64,000 bases of DNA from Aldrovandia affinis (GCA_029706075.1 JAINUG010000138.1:372001-436000); one strand, 5' to 3'; positions 23,511-36,452 are shown, counted from the first letter of the stretch. Translations and numbers: made by a program. The notes: a model not told the origin generated them from the letters alone.

Positions 23511-23771
23511 GTAATTGCAGTGAGCAAGCAAAGTGATCTGACTTTCGATGCAGTGAAAATGTCTTCCGATGGAGTCGGCCAGGGTCTGGGGAAGATGTAG
23601 AGTTCCGCTCGGTGACATCATGGCTGGCGTGTGCGGGCGGATTCTTTGGAGGCTGAGGCCGTTGCTCTTTTCCGTGGATCCAGTGATTATCAGGCCGCAG
23701 CTCAAGTCCAGATCCGCTGGGAGAGCTCCAGGAACCACGCTCAACTGCCCTTTGCTCCTCCACTTTGGAAA

Positions 23772-26225
23772 GGTTTGTGGGTCTTTTTTACACTGTTGGG
23801 GGCGGGGGGGGGGGGTACTCTTTCTGCGGTCTTATGCATAAATGTGAAAAGCCCGCACAAACAATATTTACTCCAACAAAAGCTGTGAAAGGGTTTTAAC
23901 ATCAGTTTTCTGTAGGAAATGAATTGACATAAACAGCAAAATTATGATTGACATGTAAGTATTTGAATACTATCCTACAATGTATCTATGATGGCGATGC
24001 AAATATTAAGGGAGTGGGGAGGAGGTGGGGAAGGGGCAGTTTACAAACACAGGATTAACAGGGTAGAACTATGTGCATGTTTTTAATTAGCACTAATTAT
24101 CACCAGCTTTGTCAATGCACTTTGTCAGAATGCCATTGTGAGATGTATAAAAGACTACATTAGGGTAAGCAGTTTATTGCCATCCATGGTCCTGAAGAAA
24201 GCATGATGATTGTAAAGAGAGAACATACTGTAAATTGGCAGTAGAATGGAAGACCTAATGAAAATGGGTACATGTTCCAATAGAATGGGGATTCAGTCAA
24301 ATGTTTACAATAGTTTAGACTAGTAAAGGTATGGCCTTGACCAAAAACAAGATGGATAAGTTGAGCCTTCAACACCAGGGGTATTACGCAAGCATAATTG
24401 AAATAAAAGTTACAGCTGGTTGTTTCAGCAATATTCAGCCTGTGAAATACAGATTTTTATTTTATTATTTTAATGGATGTGATTAACATTTCAAGTTAAA
24501 GTAATCTTGCTTAAAGTAGGCTTACATTTTACTAGTAACAACATCTACTGAATCTCCATCGCTAATGGACATTATAACCCAAAGTATAGTGCAGATTTTC
24601 CCAGAACAGCCATGCAAAAGAACATTTCAAACTGCATTTCTCACGTTCATGATGCATTTCTTTAATTTCTCACGCCACTGCCACGTGACTGACAACCAAA
24701 ATAAAAGATGGTGCTCCTGGCAGGGCTGGACACTTGATAGTCTGCACCTGGCATCGATTTGTACAAACATTTCACTACCAATCAGAACAGGCCATTGCAA
24801 AAAAATCATGAACAAGACCCTTTCTCTTTCTTCCTGCAAGAAAAGAAACATCTCTACAAAACATCTCTATTCCTCAGACACTGTGGTCAAGCTATATAAA
24901 AGTATAATGTGCTAAATATGATTTATGCTGAGCATAAATGTATGAGTATGAGTAAATAAATAAATGAGTATGTTGAAGCATTTGTAACACAAATGCAAAC
25001 TTTCCTTTCTTTTTGGTACAGAGAAAGCTGAAGCTGCTTTATTCTCTTTCATTGCACTGGGAACCAGTCGAGGGTCGCAGCCCTCTACGTCATCACTGGT
25101 CGCAGCCTTAAAGAGAATGTAAGGCTGCGGTCACTGTGAGAAGGCAATAACGGTTTGTTGAATTATGTCTAATTCTTTGTGTGCTTATTCGCCACAATGT
25201 TAAGCAAATACATATTTTTCATATGTTCATAGTTTTCTGTAATATATTTGTGACTAACAGTATTTTCCTGCTTTTTGATGGGAAAATAATGCCACGGGAG
25301 TGATAAAGTTGTTATAAGAAGGCTGGCTATGTTGAAAACTGATGTATCCACCAACAAATGGTTCCCATTACCATTAATTAAATATTCCACCAGGTATTGC
25401 TGTTCTCCTGGTCAGAATTTATTTGAAGGGTTGTTCTCTGTTAATGTTTCACGGCTCATAAAGAATGGTCCATCCAGATCTGTACAGACATGGGTGGCAC
25501 CAGAGTTTTTTGACTGGGGTAGCTAAGGAGATGCTTTATTGCTGTGTGCAGGTGCTAGCATATGTGTTATTGAGTAGGATAGGGGAGGTGGCAGGGGGTG
25601 TGGAAAAGTGGGAATTTGTTTTGTTTCATTACAAAATATATATTGTCCACCACAGATTGTCACCTTGCTTTCATTGCAAATGTGAGACAAATGCATGAAT
25701 GGACTAACTGAAAACAGAAAACCATAATGAAATTCATGGGATGCTATGCCAAATCTTGAGTATGCTTCAGTACTGGCAAGCATCAGCAGAGCCGTGTACC
25801 GTAGTCGTATCATATTGCTCTTTCCACCTTTTTGGCTTGGTCTTACATTCAAATCAGCTGATAGTCCTTGCAGATGATATTTGCTCCCTTGCATAAAAGC
25901 TGGCCTTGCAAATGTTCCATTGTCACATGCTCTTGAAGAGGTCTTTTTAACATTTTAACTCAAACATCTCACACTGCTGATTATACCAGCCCTAAAAGTG
26001 GTCTTAAACAAATGAAAAAATATTGACCTCCATTTATAAAAGCCCTGCTTCCAATTTTTGGGAGGAAATTAAATAATGTATAAATCAAACAGTGGCCACC
26101 GGGGCCCAGCCAGAAGTAAAATGTTTCATCCTCTGAAGGCAAAGAGGAAGTGTCTGAAAAAACGAGGACATGCCAAGGGAAATATTGCCCAACCTCAGTC
26201 TCATATGAAACCCATTTAAGATAAT
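23772..26225. other. Gene-free DNA
   Basis: Contains a G-run at about 23799-23816 and a small inverted repeat near 25100-25131 (GCAGCCTTA / TAAGGCTGC with a short loop). Frames here are short and carry no recognisable domains. No repeat family was identified. Confidence 0.5.
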
Positions 26226-26230
26226 AAAGG

Positions 26231-26265
<35 letters not shown>

Positions 26266-26276
26266 CATGTGTGCGT
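26231..26276. repeat. GT microsatellite
   Basis: Uninterrupted GTGTGT tract passing into GCGTGC variants. It produces a spurious histidine/threonine-rich frame on the other strand. Confidence 0.9.
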
Positions 26277-26734
26277 GTCTCTATGGGGGGGATTTCAGTA
26301 ACGCAACACTATGATGAGACCCCTGCTAATGCACCTTTTTTAACTGAAAATATTAAGTATAAATTCTTTAGATGTGTCAGAGCTCATCACAGCTTCTTGC
26401 ATCAAAATTGAGTTTTGCATGGCATGGTGGTGAATACGACAGGAAGCTATAATGCCTGAGTGAGCCTTAATCCACAGGAAACTCATGGCTATAAAAGTAA
26501 TTAAGAGCGTGTGCTCCCTTTGTTTGGAGCTTGCACTATGAAGACAGCCTTAGACACTACAGACTCCGGTGTTTTGACCACTCAGCAATGCAGCAGGATA
26601 TAGCCTTAAATATGAACACAAATCTTTTAAGCAGCCCTGAATCGCTGCATAGACAGCGGTCCAGCAATACATGCTACAAATGAACACATCTCATAGTCAG
26701 TCTTTGTCTTAGTCAGGAGCCTTGCTGCTGCATT

Positions 26735-26762
26735 TTGGGGGGGTGGGGGGGGGGGGGCGGGA
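26735..26762. repeat. G homopolymer tract
   Basis: Nearly pure G run (one T and one C interruption). Such a tract could form a G-quadruplex on the plus strand and is a likely site of sequencing-length error. Confidence 0.85.
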
Positions 26763-26879
26763 CAAAATAATAACTGTAAATACTGAAAACGATCACAGCA
26801 CAATATGTAAAATATCAAGGGATCTTTTCAAATCTGTATATCTGTTTATATGTCTATGCATTCTGTATGTACCCTACAA

Positions 26880-27085
26880 TAAGGGCAGCCAACCCTGGTC
26901 CTGGAGGGCCACAGGGTTTGCTGGTTTTCATGTTCACTCTAAATCAGAAACCAATTCAGACCCAAGAAAACAGTTGAGGTGAGTTAACTGTGTAATCAAC
27001 TGCTTCAATTGATCAATTAAGTGCTGTGTAAAAATGAAAGCCAGCACACCCTGCAGCTCCCCAGGACCAGGGTTCCCTACCCCTG
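26880..27085. mobile_element. Small non-autonomous hAT-type element with 8-bp duplication
   Basis: A 206-bp element flanked by the identical octamer CCCTACAA at 26872-26879 and 27086-27093. The inner ends are inverted (AACCCTGGTCCTGGAGGG on the left, ACCCTGGTCCTGGGGAGC when the right end is reversed), while the outermost tip on the left is worn. No coding capacity. The duplication length points to hAT. Confidence 0.85.
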
Positions 27086-27093
27086 CCCTACAA

Positions 27094-29315
27094 CAAGACA
27101 CCAACTTCAAACTTACATTATATTATTGCCAAATTCAGTACCCCTGGGCATGAGTAAACATAAACGAGGAATTTTATCTCCACCAAACATACACGCAGAC
27201 ACACACATTTTTGACTGTGATTAGAGGAGCCAGCCTTAGCCTTAAGACAGAGTGACTTTGTGAGTGGCTCCCCCAATGTAATAACAGTACCTTATTTTGC
27301 CACTAGTTGTCTAAAAAGCTAGCAGAAGCAGTTGCAGTAGTCTGTGAATAGGGCCTTTTCAGTTGGTGCTAAACCTCCTGAGACTGAGGGCGTCTTTAGA
27401 CTATGAAATATATCTGTTGTGGAATCAATATTGGGCAAAAGACACATGCCATGAAACATTTTTTATAGTCTAATTAGAAACATCTCTCATCGAATGCACA
27501 TTTCACCAGAGATTTTCACACCGCATTCGGGGGTTGAGTATGAGAGATCCGCAACACTTTCACACCTCATTGTGTGATCTCGGATGATAGTGTAAAGAGA
27601 AACCTCTCTTGGAATCTGACTTCTATTCATGTGATAAGTAATTACGTAATTACTTAGGTGTTTCTGACAACTGTCATGTTTGCTAGCTTTTTAGCATAAC
27701 ATGATATACAAATAACAGAAGGGCATTTTATATTTGATTGATTTTACTGAATTGAACTCAGTTTTGTATTTTAGCTTTCTACATAGATCATCTCTTTCTG
27801 GGCATAGGATTGTGCCTTTCATTGATGCTAGATTTGGTGAAAAATCCAAAAACACATTTCAACTATAGTGTAAAGACGACCTTAGCTGCTCTTTCCTGAT
27901 CACGCAGTGTCATGCTTTGGGGGAGGGTGGGCCCTGCAGTGGGCAGGACGCATATTAAGGGCACATTTATCCTCACCTATTAATCTGTGGAATGAATATC
28001 GTGCAGGGAGAGATGAGTGTTCTCCAAACATACCTGCACTGGATCAGACCCCAGTCTCTCTTTGTGAATGTATACCCCTGCACTGGATCAGTCCCCAGCC
28101 CCTCTCTGTAGACTGTAAACAGACTATAAACAGGGCTGTGCAGGCGCTACCCCTCCCCCATGCTCATACCCTTCTACAAGACTGTCCCGAGAGACCGGTC
28201 CATTCGCTGCTGGTTTTCAGTCAGCCAATTAACTGTCAGGTCCTATAAGAAATGGTCATTCCTGCTGAACAATTTGTGAGGGCAACTCTCACTGTGCTCC
28301 CAGGCTGAATCCCTCTTCCTTTTCAGCTTTTCAGGTGACAGGAGCACTTGGGGTGACTAAAAGCGGCAGAAATGCAGATCGCTTGTAATTAAATGAACAG
28401 CTTCTTCACTTATTTTCAGACACCGCCAAACTGCAAGTTGGTAATTTAGTGATTTTAAAGAAGTTCCAGTTTATAATACTACTGCTACTTCTACTAATAT
28501 TACTACTTCTACTACAAATAATAATAATAAAAGATTGATAAAATTATATAAAAGACAGCTTCCATATAAGAGTTATGAGTTGTGAGTTATCAGTGGTTAT
28601 CAGTAATTCACTCTAAAACAGGAAGTGGAAGTGACTTCTGTGTTAGGCTGAGGAGGAGACTGTACAGGGTAAAAATATGTGATTTGTGTTGTCACGATTC
28701 CCTGTGTTCACCTTTTTATCTGGTCAAAGTAACACACAGATGGCATCATCAGTCTTCCTCCGACACACCATTTTGAAACATCTTCAGGGAATGGTTCCTA
28801 TGTTCCTATGCGGTGCCACAGGAGCAAAAGCGCAAATGCATAAACTCAGAAATAAATTGTAGCCACATTGTGGTAATGACACAACTCTGGATGGCTTTCT
28901 GTAATTGTACAGTGTGTTCTGGGGTGGAGGGATGTAACACAGGAAGACCTTTTTTTCGTAGCTGTTTACAAGGTCTTAAAGAGAAAACAAACCTTCTGCA
29001 TGGTAATTGTTTAACAAAGGCGTACCAGCTGACAGGCACCCAGGTGTGAACTGCAGGTCCCCGGGGGCAACCTTCCTTCAACTAAATTCCAGAGGCAGGG
29101 CCCAGGAAGGAAGCTGGCTATCTGAAGGTTTATTATTGCAGGGCAAACACTTCCTATCTCTTGGATACTGCTAAGGAATACTCCCTCACCTGCTTTCGTC
29201 TGTAGCCAAAATATAATAAATTGTACTGTCAACATCTATAATATAACTGTGAGATATTGTTTTATTTCCCACTACTAGTGCATGCTTAAATTCATTATTC
29301 CTCAAATGTAAAGAC
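27094..29315. other. Gene-free DNA
   Basis: Holds a short direct duplication near 28033-28105 (CACTGGATCAGACCCCAG / CACTGGATCAGTCCCCAG) and a CTA/ATA-rich tract at 28478-28530. No convincing coding frame, although one 113-codon frame crosses 27907-28248. Confidence 0.5.
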
Positions 29316-29319
29316 AAAG

Positions 29320-29760
29320 AAACATGGCTGGTGGATGGCTCATCCTGTGAAGACACTGTGTTCCAGTGTATGGATATGCCCAAAGGTGTGGTATTGAATC
29401 CTGATTGAGCCCAGGTTGACTGTGGCTGGCAACCCCTCAGGGCAGCACATGATTGACCGTAACATCAACCATGGAGGGACGGGTTTTAGTTGCGGGGTTT
29501 GTCCTCATCTCAATTCCTCTGGTCAATTAGGCACCTGCAGTCAATTGGGCATCTGCCTGTACCAACTGTGCATGAAATGTGCTCCTCTAGCATGATGACT
29601 CTGCAGCTCAGATGGTGGACTGCATAGTGAGGAGCGGAAGCTGGCAGCATGCGGTTCAGAGCGTGTGTTTGTCTGCATACCCCTGAATTGATGGAGGATG
29701 GTGCAGTGATGAGATGGGCCTAAGAATTGGGCATTCCAATTGGGGACAGTAATAATAATT
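29320..29760 (+). mobile_element. SINE, GGCTCATCCTG family, near-full copy
   Basis: Begins CATGGCTGGTGGATGGCTCA and has GGCTCATCCTGTGAAGACAC. A B-box-like GGTATTGAATCCTGATTGAG follows, then a long body ending ATTGGGCATTCCAATTGGGG and an A-rich tail. Two other pieces of the same family lie at about 54125-54335 and 55745-55870. The internal GGTATTGAATCC suggests a tRNA-derived promoter. Confidence 0.65.
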
Positions 29761-31021
29761 GAGTTTAAAAATAAGTTAAAAAAGACAAAGCAATAATGCA
29801 TATTTGGATACAATACAAGCTGTAGTATGGCCAAATCATAGATGGTTGGACTGTAAAATTGCAGGGTTGTTCCTATAACTACAGTTGGCACAACCACACT
29901 TATAACAGTGCTCCTTACAAATGTTCACTTTAATATCTAAAGAACAACTTCCACAATAATAAGAAATTGCACACAGAAAATATAAATTGTTAAACAAATG
30001 ATGTACAGTACATTTTACTTGATAGAGTACATATTATCTCCATTGGATGCACATACACTGATAAAGTGTAATTAAGACTAGAGATTTTGCTGAGTAAGGG
30101 AGAGTGAAGGTTACCCAGAGGTCTGTGAATTTATGTTTTTTTTGCTAATTAATCCTGGTCCCTTTTCAATCTCCAGTTTCATAACAGGCAGCTTTGCAGT
30201 CCAAAGCCTTTATTTGCATAGAGTTAAGAGCAGCCTTTCCACACCAGGTTGGTACATGCTGGGGTGAAAGGATGTGATGTATTTAAACAGTTTCACACCC
30301 TCAAGGTAAGCCAGCTACATTCTTAGCTTTTTCAGGAATCAGATCTTGAATCTTGCTTTTAACAAGTCTTTGGTCAGCAAAGCAATGGGTCTTTGTAACA
30401 CAATACATATTAATTGGTGTCGCCACCTTCACGAACACAGGCTCAATCCCCATTAATAGCCAATATGCCTTCTTATTCATCAGTTGAGCTGGATAGTTCC
30501 ATGTACTTCTGGATTCATATTTAACCAAATACTAACAGCATATGAAATCCTAAAATGGGTTAAACTTTACAAATGTTTGTTGGTAACTAGCAACTTCAGC
30601 TAATATGACTATCATATTTGTCATTTCCACTCAAATATGCTACCTAAAATTACCCTGCACCCAAATAAACTGCTATCTCGATTAATCCCTCTGATGGTTG
30701 GTGAGCCATACGTAAAATCTATTTCATTTATTTATTTATTTCTTGTACTTAAAAAAAACTTTACTACCTGTTTATTCTGCATTGTACCATACAAATAAGC
30801 CCATTAAATTATATTTCTCAACAAACCAATGGGAGGCTGCTCTGCATCTTTTCCAAAACAAGCAAGTTTGTTTGTTAATGGTAAGCATAAAGCAGTAACA
30901 AATATTAGCATTTTCTGGAATGTCAAGAGGTAATGCATCTTAAACAATGTGTGTTTAAATGTTCCACATCCCACCTTCACCAGTGGATTGTTAAAGGAAC
31001 AGCACAGAACCTTGCCACATG
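29761..31021. other. Gene-free DNA
   Basis: AT-rich, with a TTTATTTATTTATTT tract near 30725. Nothing recognisable. Confidence 0.5.
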
Positions 31022-31850
31022 GTTTAATTTAATTTAATTTAATTTAATTTATACAGGAATACATCATTGTTTACAGAGGACAAATAACAGTCCTGGGCCC
31101 AACAAACTGATTGTGAGTGGGTTCCTGTCCTGCAATGTGGTAGAAAGAAAAGAGAGAAAAAATATGTGGTGAATAGAAAATAAAATGTGAAATAAAAATA
31201 CGTAAAAGTTCAGCAGAATGATAAATGTTTATGGAAATAAAATAGAGGGGAAAATATTTTCCAAAATGCAAAACATTTCTTAAAAGTAGATTAATGACAG
31301 ATTTGGTCATAGATGACAGTACTTATGTTCATGTTTAAAAGAGCTGATGGACAGAGAGGCTTTCAGAGGTAGTGGAATAGAATTCTAGATAGGGGTGTAC
31401 TTATAATTATAATCTTTAATACTAATTGTTTTTGTAACCAGGAATGGGATTGGTTTGTAGTGTTATGGATCTGGTGAATTGTGATTGCCTCTCTGAAGAG
31501 TGGCTTTGGAGTAGGCTGCAGAATGTTTTTGAATTTGATATATATGATTTCATGGCTAGTAATTTCCAGTAATTGTCAAATATTGTCTAGAATAAGTCTA
31601 AGGTATTTGTATTGGTGTGTAACAGTAAGTGGTTAATTTGCCCAGAGGATAGGCTCACATGTAGAATAGTGTATGTAATGAGTGGAAAAACATGCATTCC
31701 GTTTTATTGAGGTGTATATGACTGTATCATCAACATACAGAAGAGTACAGGGAGTTTGGGAATTATTTCAGTATATTGCTCATATATACAGTATAGGGAA
31801 AAAATTGGCCTCAGTATAGACTCCACAATAGCACACAGAGATGGGTTTGA
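31022..31850 (-). pseudogene. Degraded LINE reverse transcriptase 3' part
   Basis: On the minus strand at about 31741-31700 one frame reads LYVDDTVIYTSIKRNA, which carries the YxDD catalytic core of reverse transcriptases. Further on HQYKYLRLILD resembles the YKYLGxxLD block that follows it in L1-like LINEs. Many stops and frameshifts follow. The copy ends toward 31022 in a TTTAA/TTAAA pentamer tract (31022-31051), which looks like the 3' tail. No 5' part is present, as expected from 5' truncation. The clade is uncertain. Confidence 0.6.
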
Positions 31851-32860
31851 ATAAACTGTGCTAATTTCTGTGCCACGAGCTGTCGGTTAATTTCTTGGTC
31901 TGCGCGAATAGACAAAGGTTCCCTTGTCTCGGAGCTGGTGCAATTTCCAGACATGTTCAGTAGCTAAAACAAAGACACTGTTAACTACCGTTAGGAGTTA
32001 CAATCGATTTTGATGCTGAGGACACTGAACCACCAGGCCATATATTTAACATATTTTATGACCTTTCAGGAGTCAACTGACAAAGGTTACACATTTCCTA
32101 ACTATGCACATAGAAGACAAAACTACTGGCAACGTTAAATACTACCCAGGTATCAATTGGCTCGCTAGCAAATGTTAATTTGTGTTCAATGTTCATGTGA
32201 TTAGTTAATACTGCTCCTATGCAACATAGCTATCATTTTCATAATGTAATCAGATTTTTATATCACAGTTAATTGCTATCAGATAGATGGATGTGAAATG
32301 TTAGGAAAATAGCCTCCATAAACTAGTGTCAGTATCTGGATGTGAAATGCAGGTTCGCTAACTCCCGATTTTAAAATAATAGTTTCAATGGGCCAGATGC
32401 AAGAACCACTTTTACGCACAAATTCATTCGTAAGTCACTCTTGCCGCATTCACCAATTTTCTTGTATTTAGAATTTTCTCTTAGGTACAAACAAGATTTA
32501 CGAGTGGTCCAGAGCTGTTGTACGAGTCATACGTACAATTTGCCTGCCGTTCTCCAAAGCAAAACAACTTTGTTTTTGACTAATGGATTGTGTCTATTTC
32601 GTTACTTAGAAGAACTGTTTTTTGAATATATAAATTACACGATAAATGATAGAATTCAAAATGCATAATCATTCATAATATAATCATATTATAGGCCTAT
32701 ATTTGACTGTTTTCTTTTCAAATTGTAGAATAATATAATTCATAATTCATTAATATAATTATATCATTATCATTTGTTTCAATTGTGGCTATTAAGGCTA
32801 TGGTATAATACTACAATGTCAATATAAGCATCTCAAACTGCAAAACGACTTAAATGGCAC
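31851..32860. other. Gene-free DNA
   Basis: AT-rich. GGGCCAGATGCAAGAACCAC near 32390 could be the 5' end of the Harbinger copy that follows, but I found no matching right end downstream. Nothing else was recognised. Confidence 0.4.
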
Positions 32861-32914
32861 ACTAATTGATCCCTGCATATAAGGCCAATGGGAAGTGTTA
32901 CCATGCGCAACGTC

Positions 32915-34244
32915 ATGGCTTACCTGCTTCTTTTGGATGCCCTAGAGCAGGGGTCGGCAACCTGCGGCTCCGGAGCCGCATGCGGCTCTTTCAGCCTCAT
33001 GTTGCGGATCTTTCAGCCTTATGTTGCGGCTCCGCGTGGCTTGGGAAAATAAATAATAAGTATCCAATTGAATCGGGCGCAAAATTGGGCGCAAACTTTT
33101 TTTGGCGTAGCACCCCCCCCTTCCCCGTCGACAGAAAATGGGGCGGCTCCCAGTGTTTTCTTTTCCGTGGAAACCGGGTCCAAATGGCTCTTTGAGTGTT
33201 ACGGGTTGCCGACCCCTGCCCTAGAGCATCAGGCCCTTGGAAGAGAGCGCGTCTTTAGAGAGCACGCTGATCTATTTGCAGAGACAGACGAATGGCTCGT
33301 GTCGCGTTTTCGGTTACCACGGGCTGTGCTTCTACATATATGTATGTTGTTGGAGCCACAACTCAGCAGACAGACACGCCGATCCAAACCTATTCCACCA
33401 CATCTCCAAATACTAACCACCCTCGGATTCCTGGCCACAGGAACATTCCAAAGGGAGATAGGGGACAGATCGGGTGAATCCCAGTCTTCTGTCAGTCGTG
33501 CGCTCCCCCTGGTCATCAAAGCCCTCATCAGACTATCACCCAGGTACATCAAATTCACATACACCGCCATCTAATAAGTACAGATCAAGAGGGACTTTCA
33601 TGCCATCGCTGGACTACCCAACATCATCGGAGCAATAGACTGCACACACGTATGCATTAAAACGCCGTCCCCTGCCCCATTCCCCTTCCTCAATCGCAAG
33701 CAGTATCACTCCATTAATGTCCAACTTATATCAGATGCTAAATACAACCTGCTGAATGTCGTTGCTCAGTGGCCTGGGGGAGTGCACAACTCCTTTGTGG
33801 TGCAAAACAGTGGAATTAGGATGCATCTTGCACAAGGTGCTCATGGAGATGGGTGGCTTATTGGTAAGTGACTGATCAACTGCTACTTTCCGCCATGTAA
33901 ATGGACTATTTACATTGAATTGAAATTCACTATTTTCTCCAGGTGATCGAGGTTATGCCTTAGCTCCCTGGCTCATGACACCTCTAGTGAACCCACAGAA
34001 CAGACAGGAGCGCGCTTACAACAAGCGCCATACACGCACCCATTCCGTCATGGAGCGCACAATTGGGGTTCTGAAGGCCAGGTAGATGTGCCTTGACACA
34101 GCTGGTGGCAAGCTGCTCTACACCCCAGAGAAGGCATGTAAAATCACTTTTGCTTTTTGTGTTTTGCACAACATTGCAATAAATGAGGGCGTTCCATTGC
34201 CGGATCCAACACATGCAGAGGACATGCCAGTTGACCCCCACTAG
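32915..34244 (+). pseudogene. HARBI1-like Harbinger transposase pseudogene, split by a hAT element
   Basis: A PIF/Harbinger DDE nuclease gene. ATG at 32915 opens MAYLLLLDALE. The next codons (HQALGRERVF) come after a 271-bp insertion at 32948-33218. The N-terminal helical region reads LPRAVLLHICMLLEPQLSRQ and FLATGTFQREIGDRSG. Two consecutive stops lie at 33572-33577, after which the frame resumes to GAIDCTHV (first catalytic Asp). A 79-bp intron (donor GTAAGT at 33864, acceptor ending 33942) joins to GDRGYALAPWLMTPL (second Asp) and HSVMERTIGVLKAR (Glu). A TAG at about 34082 replaces a Trp codon after KAR. The last stop is at 34242. All three catalytic residues remain, but three in-frame stops and the insertion kill it. 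The intron place and the order of motifs match fish HARBI1-like genes. Confidence 0.88.
32948..33218. mobile_element. hAT-type MITE inserted in the HARBI1-like coding exon
   Basis: The ends CAGGGGTCGGCAACC and GGTTGCCGACCCCTG are perfect inverted repeats of 15 bp. The octamer CCCTAGAG is duplicated at 32940-32947 and 33219-33226. Removing the insert and one duplication restores an open frame (DALEHQALG), so the insertion point is exact. The interior contains repeated TGCGGCTC words and has no coding capacity. Confidence 0.93.
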
Positions 34245-34555
34245 GACCATCTAGATGGCATACGAATTAGGCAACAACTAATTGCCGACTTTGAGGTATG
34301 CTCTACTTTATAAAAAAAGATTGTGGTTCAGAGATTAGTATCTTGCTTTTTTATCTCAAAATTGACATGGGTCTTTTTCGAGTTGGCTGGGTTTGACGCT
34401 GTATTGAATGTTTAGGACTTTGGGGGTTTCATACTCTGAGCAGGGCATTTACTATTTTAGAAGCTCAGTAGAGCATTTTATTTAGGCCAGCCCCTAAACT
34501 TGGGATGCCCTCCCTTAACACATCCAAATCTCCAAATACAGTTAGTACAAATATT
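34245..34555. other. Harbinger 3' flank, nothing identified
   Basis: AT-rich sequence following the transposase remnant. No clear inverted-repeat end found. Confidence 0.4.
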
Positions 34556-34770
34556 TAATCAAAATCAAATTAAATCAAATTTATTCGTATAGTGCATTTC
34601 TCAAACATTTGACACAATACACTTAACAGTAGACCCCGGCCTGAATCCCCTACAAATGCAAGTCTAGGCAACAGTGGCAAGGGAAATCTCTCTAGGTGAA
34701 CCAAATAGGAAGAAACCTTAGCAGGAGCCCATCCTCCTCTGGCCAGCTCAGGGTTGCCAGTCTGTTCAGT
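34556..34770 (-). mobile_element. Dispersed retroelement 3' end (minus strand)
   Basis: Starts with an ATCAAA-type short tandem tract (34556-34580) followed by TTTATTCGTATAGTGCATTT. It later has a purine-rich block (AGTGGCAAGGGAAATCTCTC, GGAAGAAACCTTAGCAGGAG) common in fish repeats. Read on the minus strand this is a 3' end with a short repeat tail, as in L2/CR1-type LINEs or their SINEs. No coding region is attached, so the family is not assigned. Confidence 0.5.
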
Positions 34771-35425
34771 TTTTAAAAACCTATTTGTATTGATGTTGTC
34801 TGATTGTTATGTATTTGTTTGTGTCACCTGAGTTAATCGGATAACTTTCAGGATAACTTGACAAGCCTGAGTTTTCCATTTCTTGAAGCAAGCTAAAAAG
34901 TCTGAAAATGTTTGTCGTATTTGTATTTTCGATCTATGACTAACATTTAGCCTAGTCTTGAGACCGTCAAAAAAATCCTTTTCACTAGTGGTGCATTTCC
35001 GTACCCAGTTGGTGATGCACACGTACAGCATAGCATACAATACAATGCTGTAGAAAAATTATTTTAAAAGGTCAATGGTGTATGATAAAATAAAATATTT
35101 TCATGTAGCAAAAACCAAGCCTATCTCTCCATACTGCAAGCAAGCAGAATTACATTTGACTTGTAAAAACCTTGCATTTTACTGTGATAATTGTATTGGA
35201 AATGGGGCCCTGTATTGTATTTTTTCAGTGTGCATATCTAGCTTCTCTGTGTAAAATGTGGATTTATTCATTTTTAAATTATTTTATTAACAGAAAGTTA
35301 ATATTTATGGTTGGTATTTCCAAAATATTGTTATGTTCTGCTTCATTGACAATTGTATACATTATACAAAATATAACATATTTTCTTATTATGTCCTTCT
35401 AAAATCAAAGTGCATATTTTTATCC
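34771..35425. other. Gene-free DNA
   Basis: AT-rich with no recognised feature. Confidence 0.5.
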
Positions 35426-35429
35426 AGAA

Positions 35430-36452
35430 AATATGCTACTTACCCACCTGAAACTGAACCTGGGGAAGATTGAGCTGCTCTTCCTCCCAGAGAAGGGCTC
35501 CCCGATGATTGATGCTTCAATCACCGTGGAAGGCTCCATAGTGTCTCCATCCCAGTCTGCTAGGAGTCTTGGAGTGACCCTGGACAACCAGCTGTGCTTC
35601 TCGGGCCACATTGCAGCGATCACCTGGACCTTTCGATTCTCCCTCCACAACATCTGGAGGATCCGACCGTTCCTCACCCAAGAGGCCACACAACTCCTGG
35701 TCCAGGCCCTGGTGATCTCGAGTCTGGACTACTGCAATTCCTTGCTGGCAGGCCTACCGGCCTGTGCCATCAAGCCATTGCAGCTAGTCCAGAATGCTGC
35801 CGCACATCTGGTGTTAAATCAACCGAAGTTCACCCACATCACCCCTCTACTCTTCAATCTGCACTGGCTCCCCATCGCAGCAGGCATCAGATTCAAATCA
35901 CCGGTGCTTGCTTTTCAAGCGGCTAGAGGAACTGCTCTCCCTTACCTTCAGACACTCATCACACCCTACACCCCAGCCAGACCTCTCTGCTCAGCCTCCT
36001 CTGGCAAACTGACTGTCCCATCCCTCCGGGTGCCTGGCAGCCGCTCTTCGCGGTCTCGCCTCTTCTCTGCCCTGACACCTTGGTGATGGAACAACCTTCT
36101 GCAATCAATCAGGACCATGGAATCACTTGCGATCTTCCGCAAGAGACTCAAAACCCACATTTTCAGACTCTACTACCACTGAATTCTGCACATCTACCCA
36201 ATTGTCATCAGCACTGCCTACTTGCTCAACACTTCTTGTATATGTGTCCCTGCCTACTCATTTAATTTAAAAAAATCCTTCCCAGTGTTACAGGTATGGT
36301 ATGCAGCTGCCTACAACGATGTCTATCGCTGTATTACTGCACTGATATATTGCGTGAACTATGATTGTTCCTACCATGTATTAATGCACATCTTGTAAGT
36401 CACTCTGGATAAGAGTGTCTGCTAAATGATTAAAATGTAAATGTAAATGTAG
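35430..36452 (+). mobile_element. L2-clade LINE, 5'-truncated copy with intact 3' tail
   Basis: The plus-strand frame 35433-36086 is the C-terminal part of an L2 reverse transcriptase ORF. It has HLKLNLGKIELLFLP just after where the catalytic YADD would lie, then SARSLGVTLDNQL, SSLDYCNSLLAGLP and LHWLPIAAGIRFK. A single TGA at about 36084 interrupts it, after which the adjoining frame still gives WNNLLQSIRT and FRKRLKTHIFRLYYH. The 3' UTR ends with the stem-loop sequence starting GTCACTCTGGATAAGAGTGT at 36399 and TGTAAA units to about 36452. The reverse transcriptase core and the endonuclease are missing. The tail is the one shared with the SINE at 14621 and resembles eel UnaL2. Confidence 0.88.

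Noticed and set aside
23317..23763. 148-codon minus-strand frame
   Set aside because: No recognisable domain; it overlaps the TATA-associated plus-strand frame, and at most one can be real.
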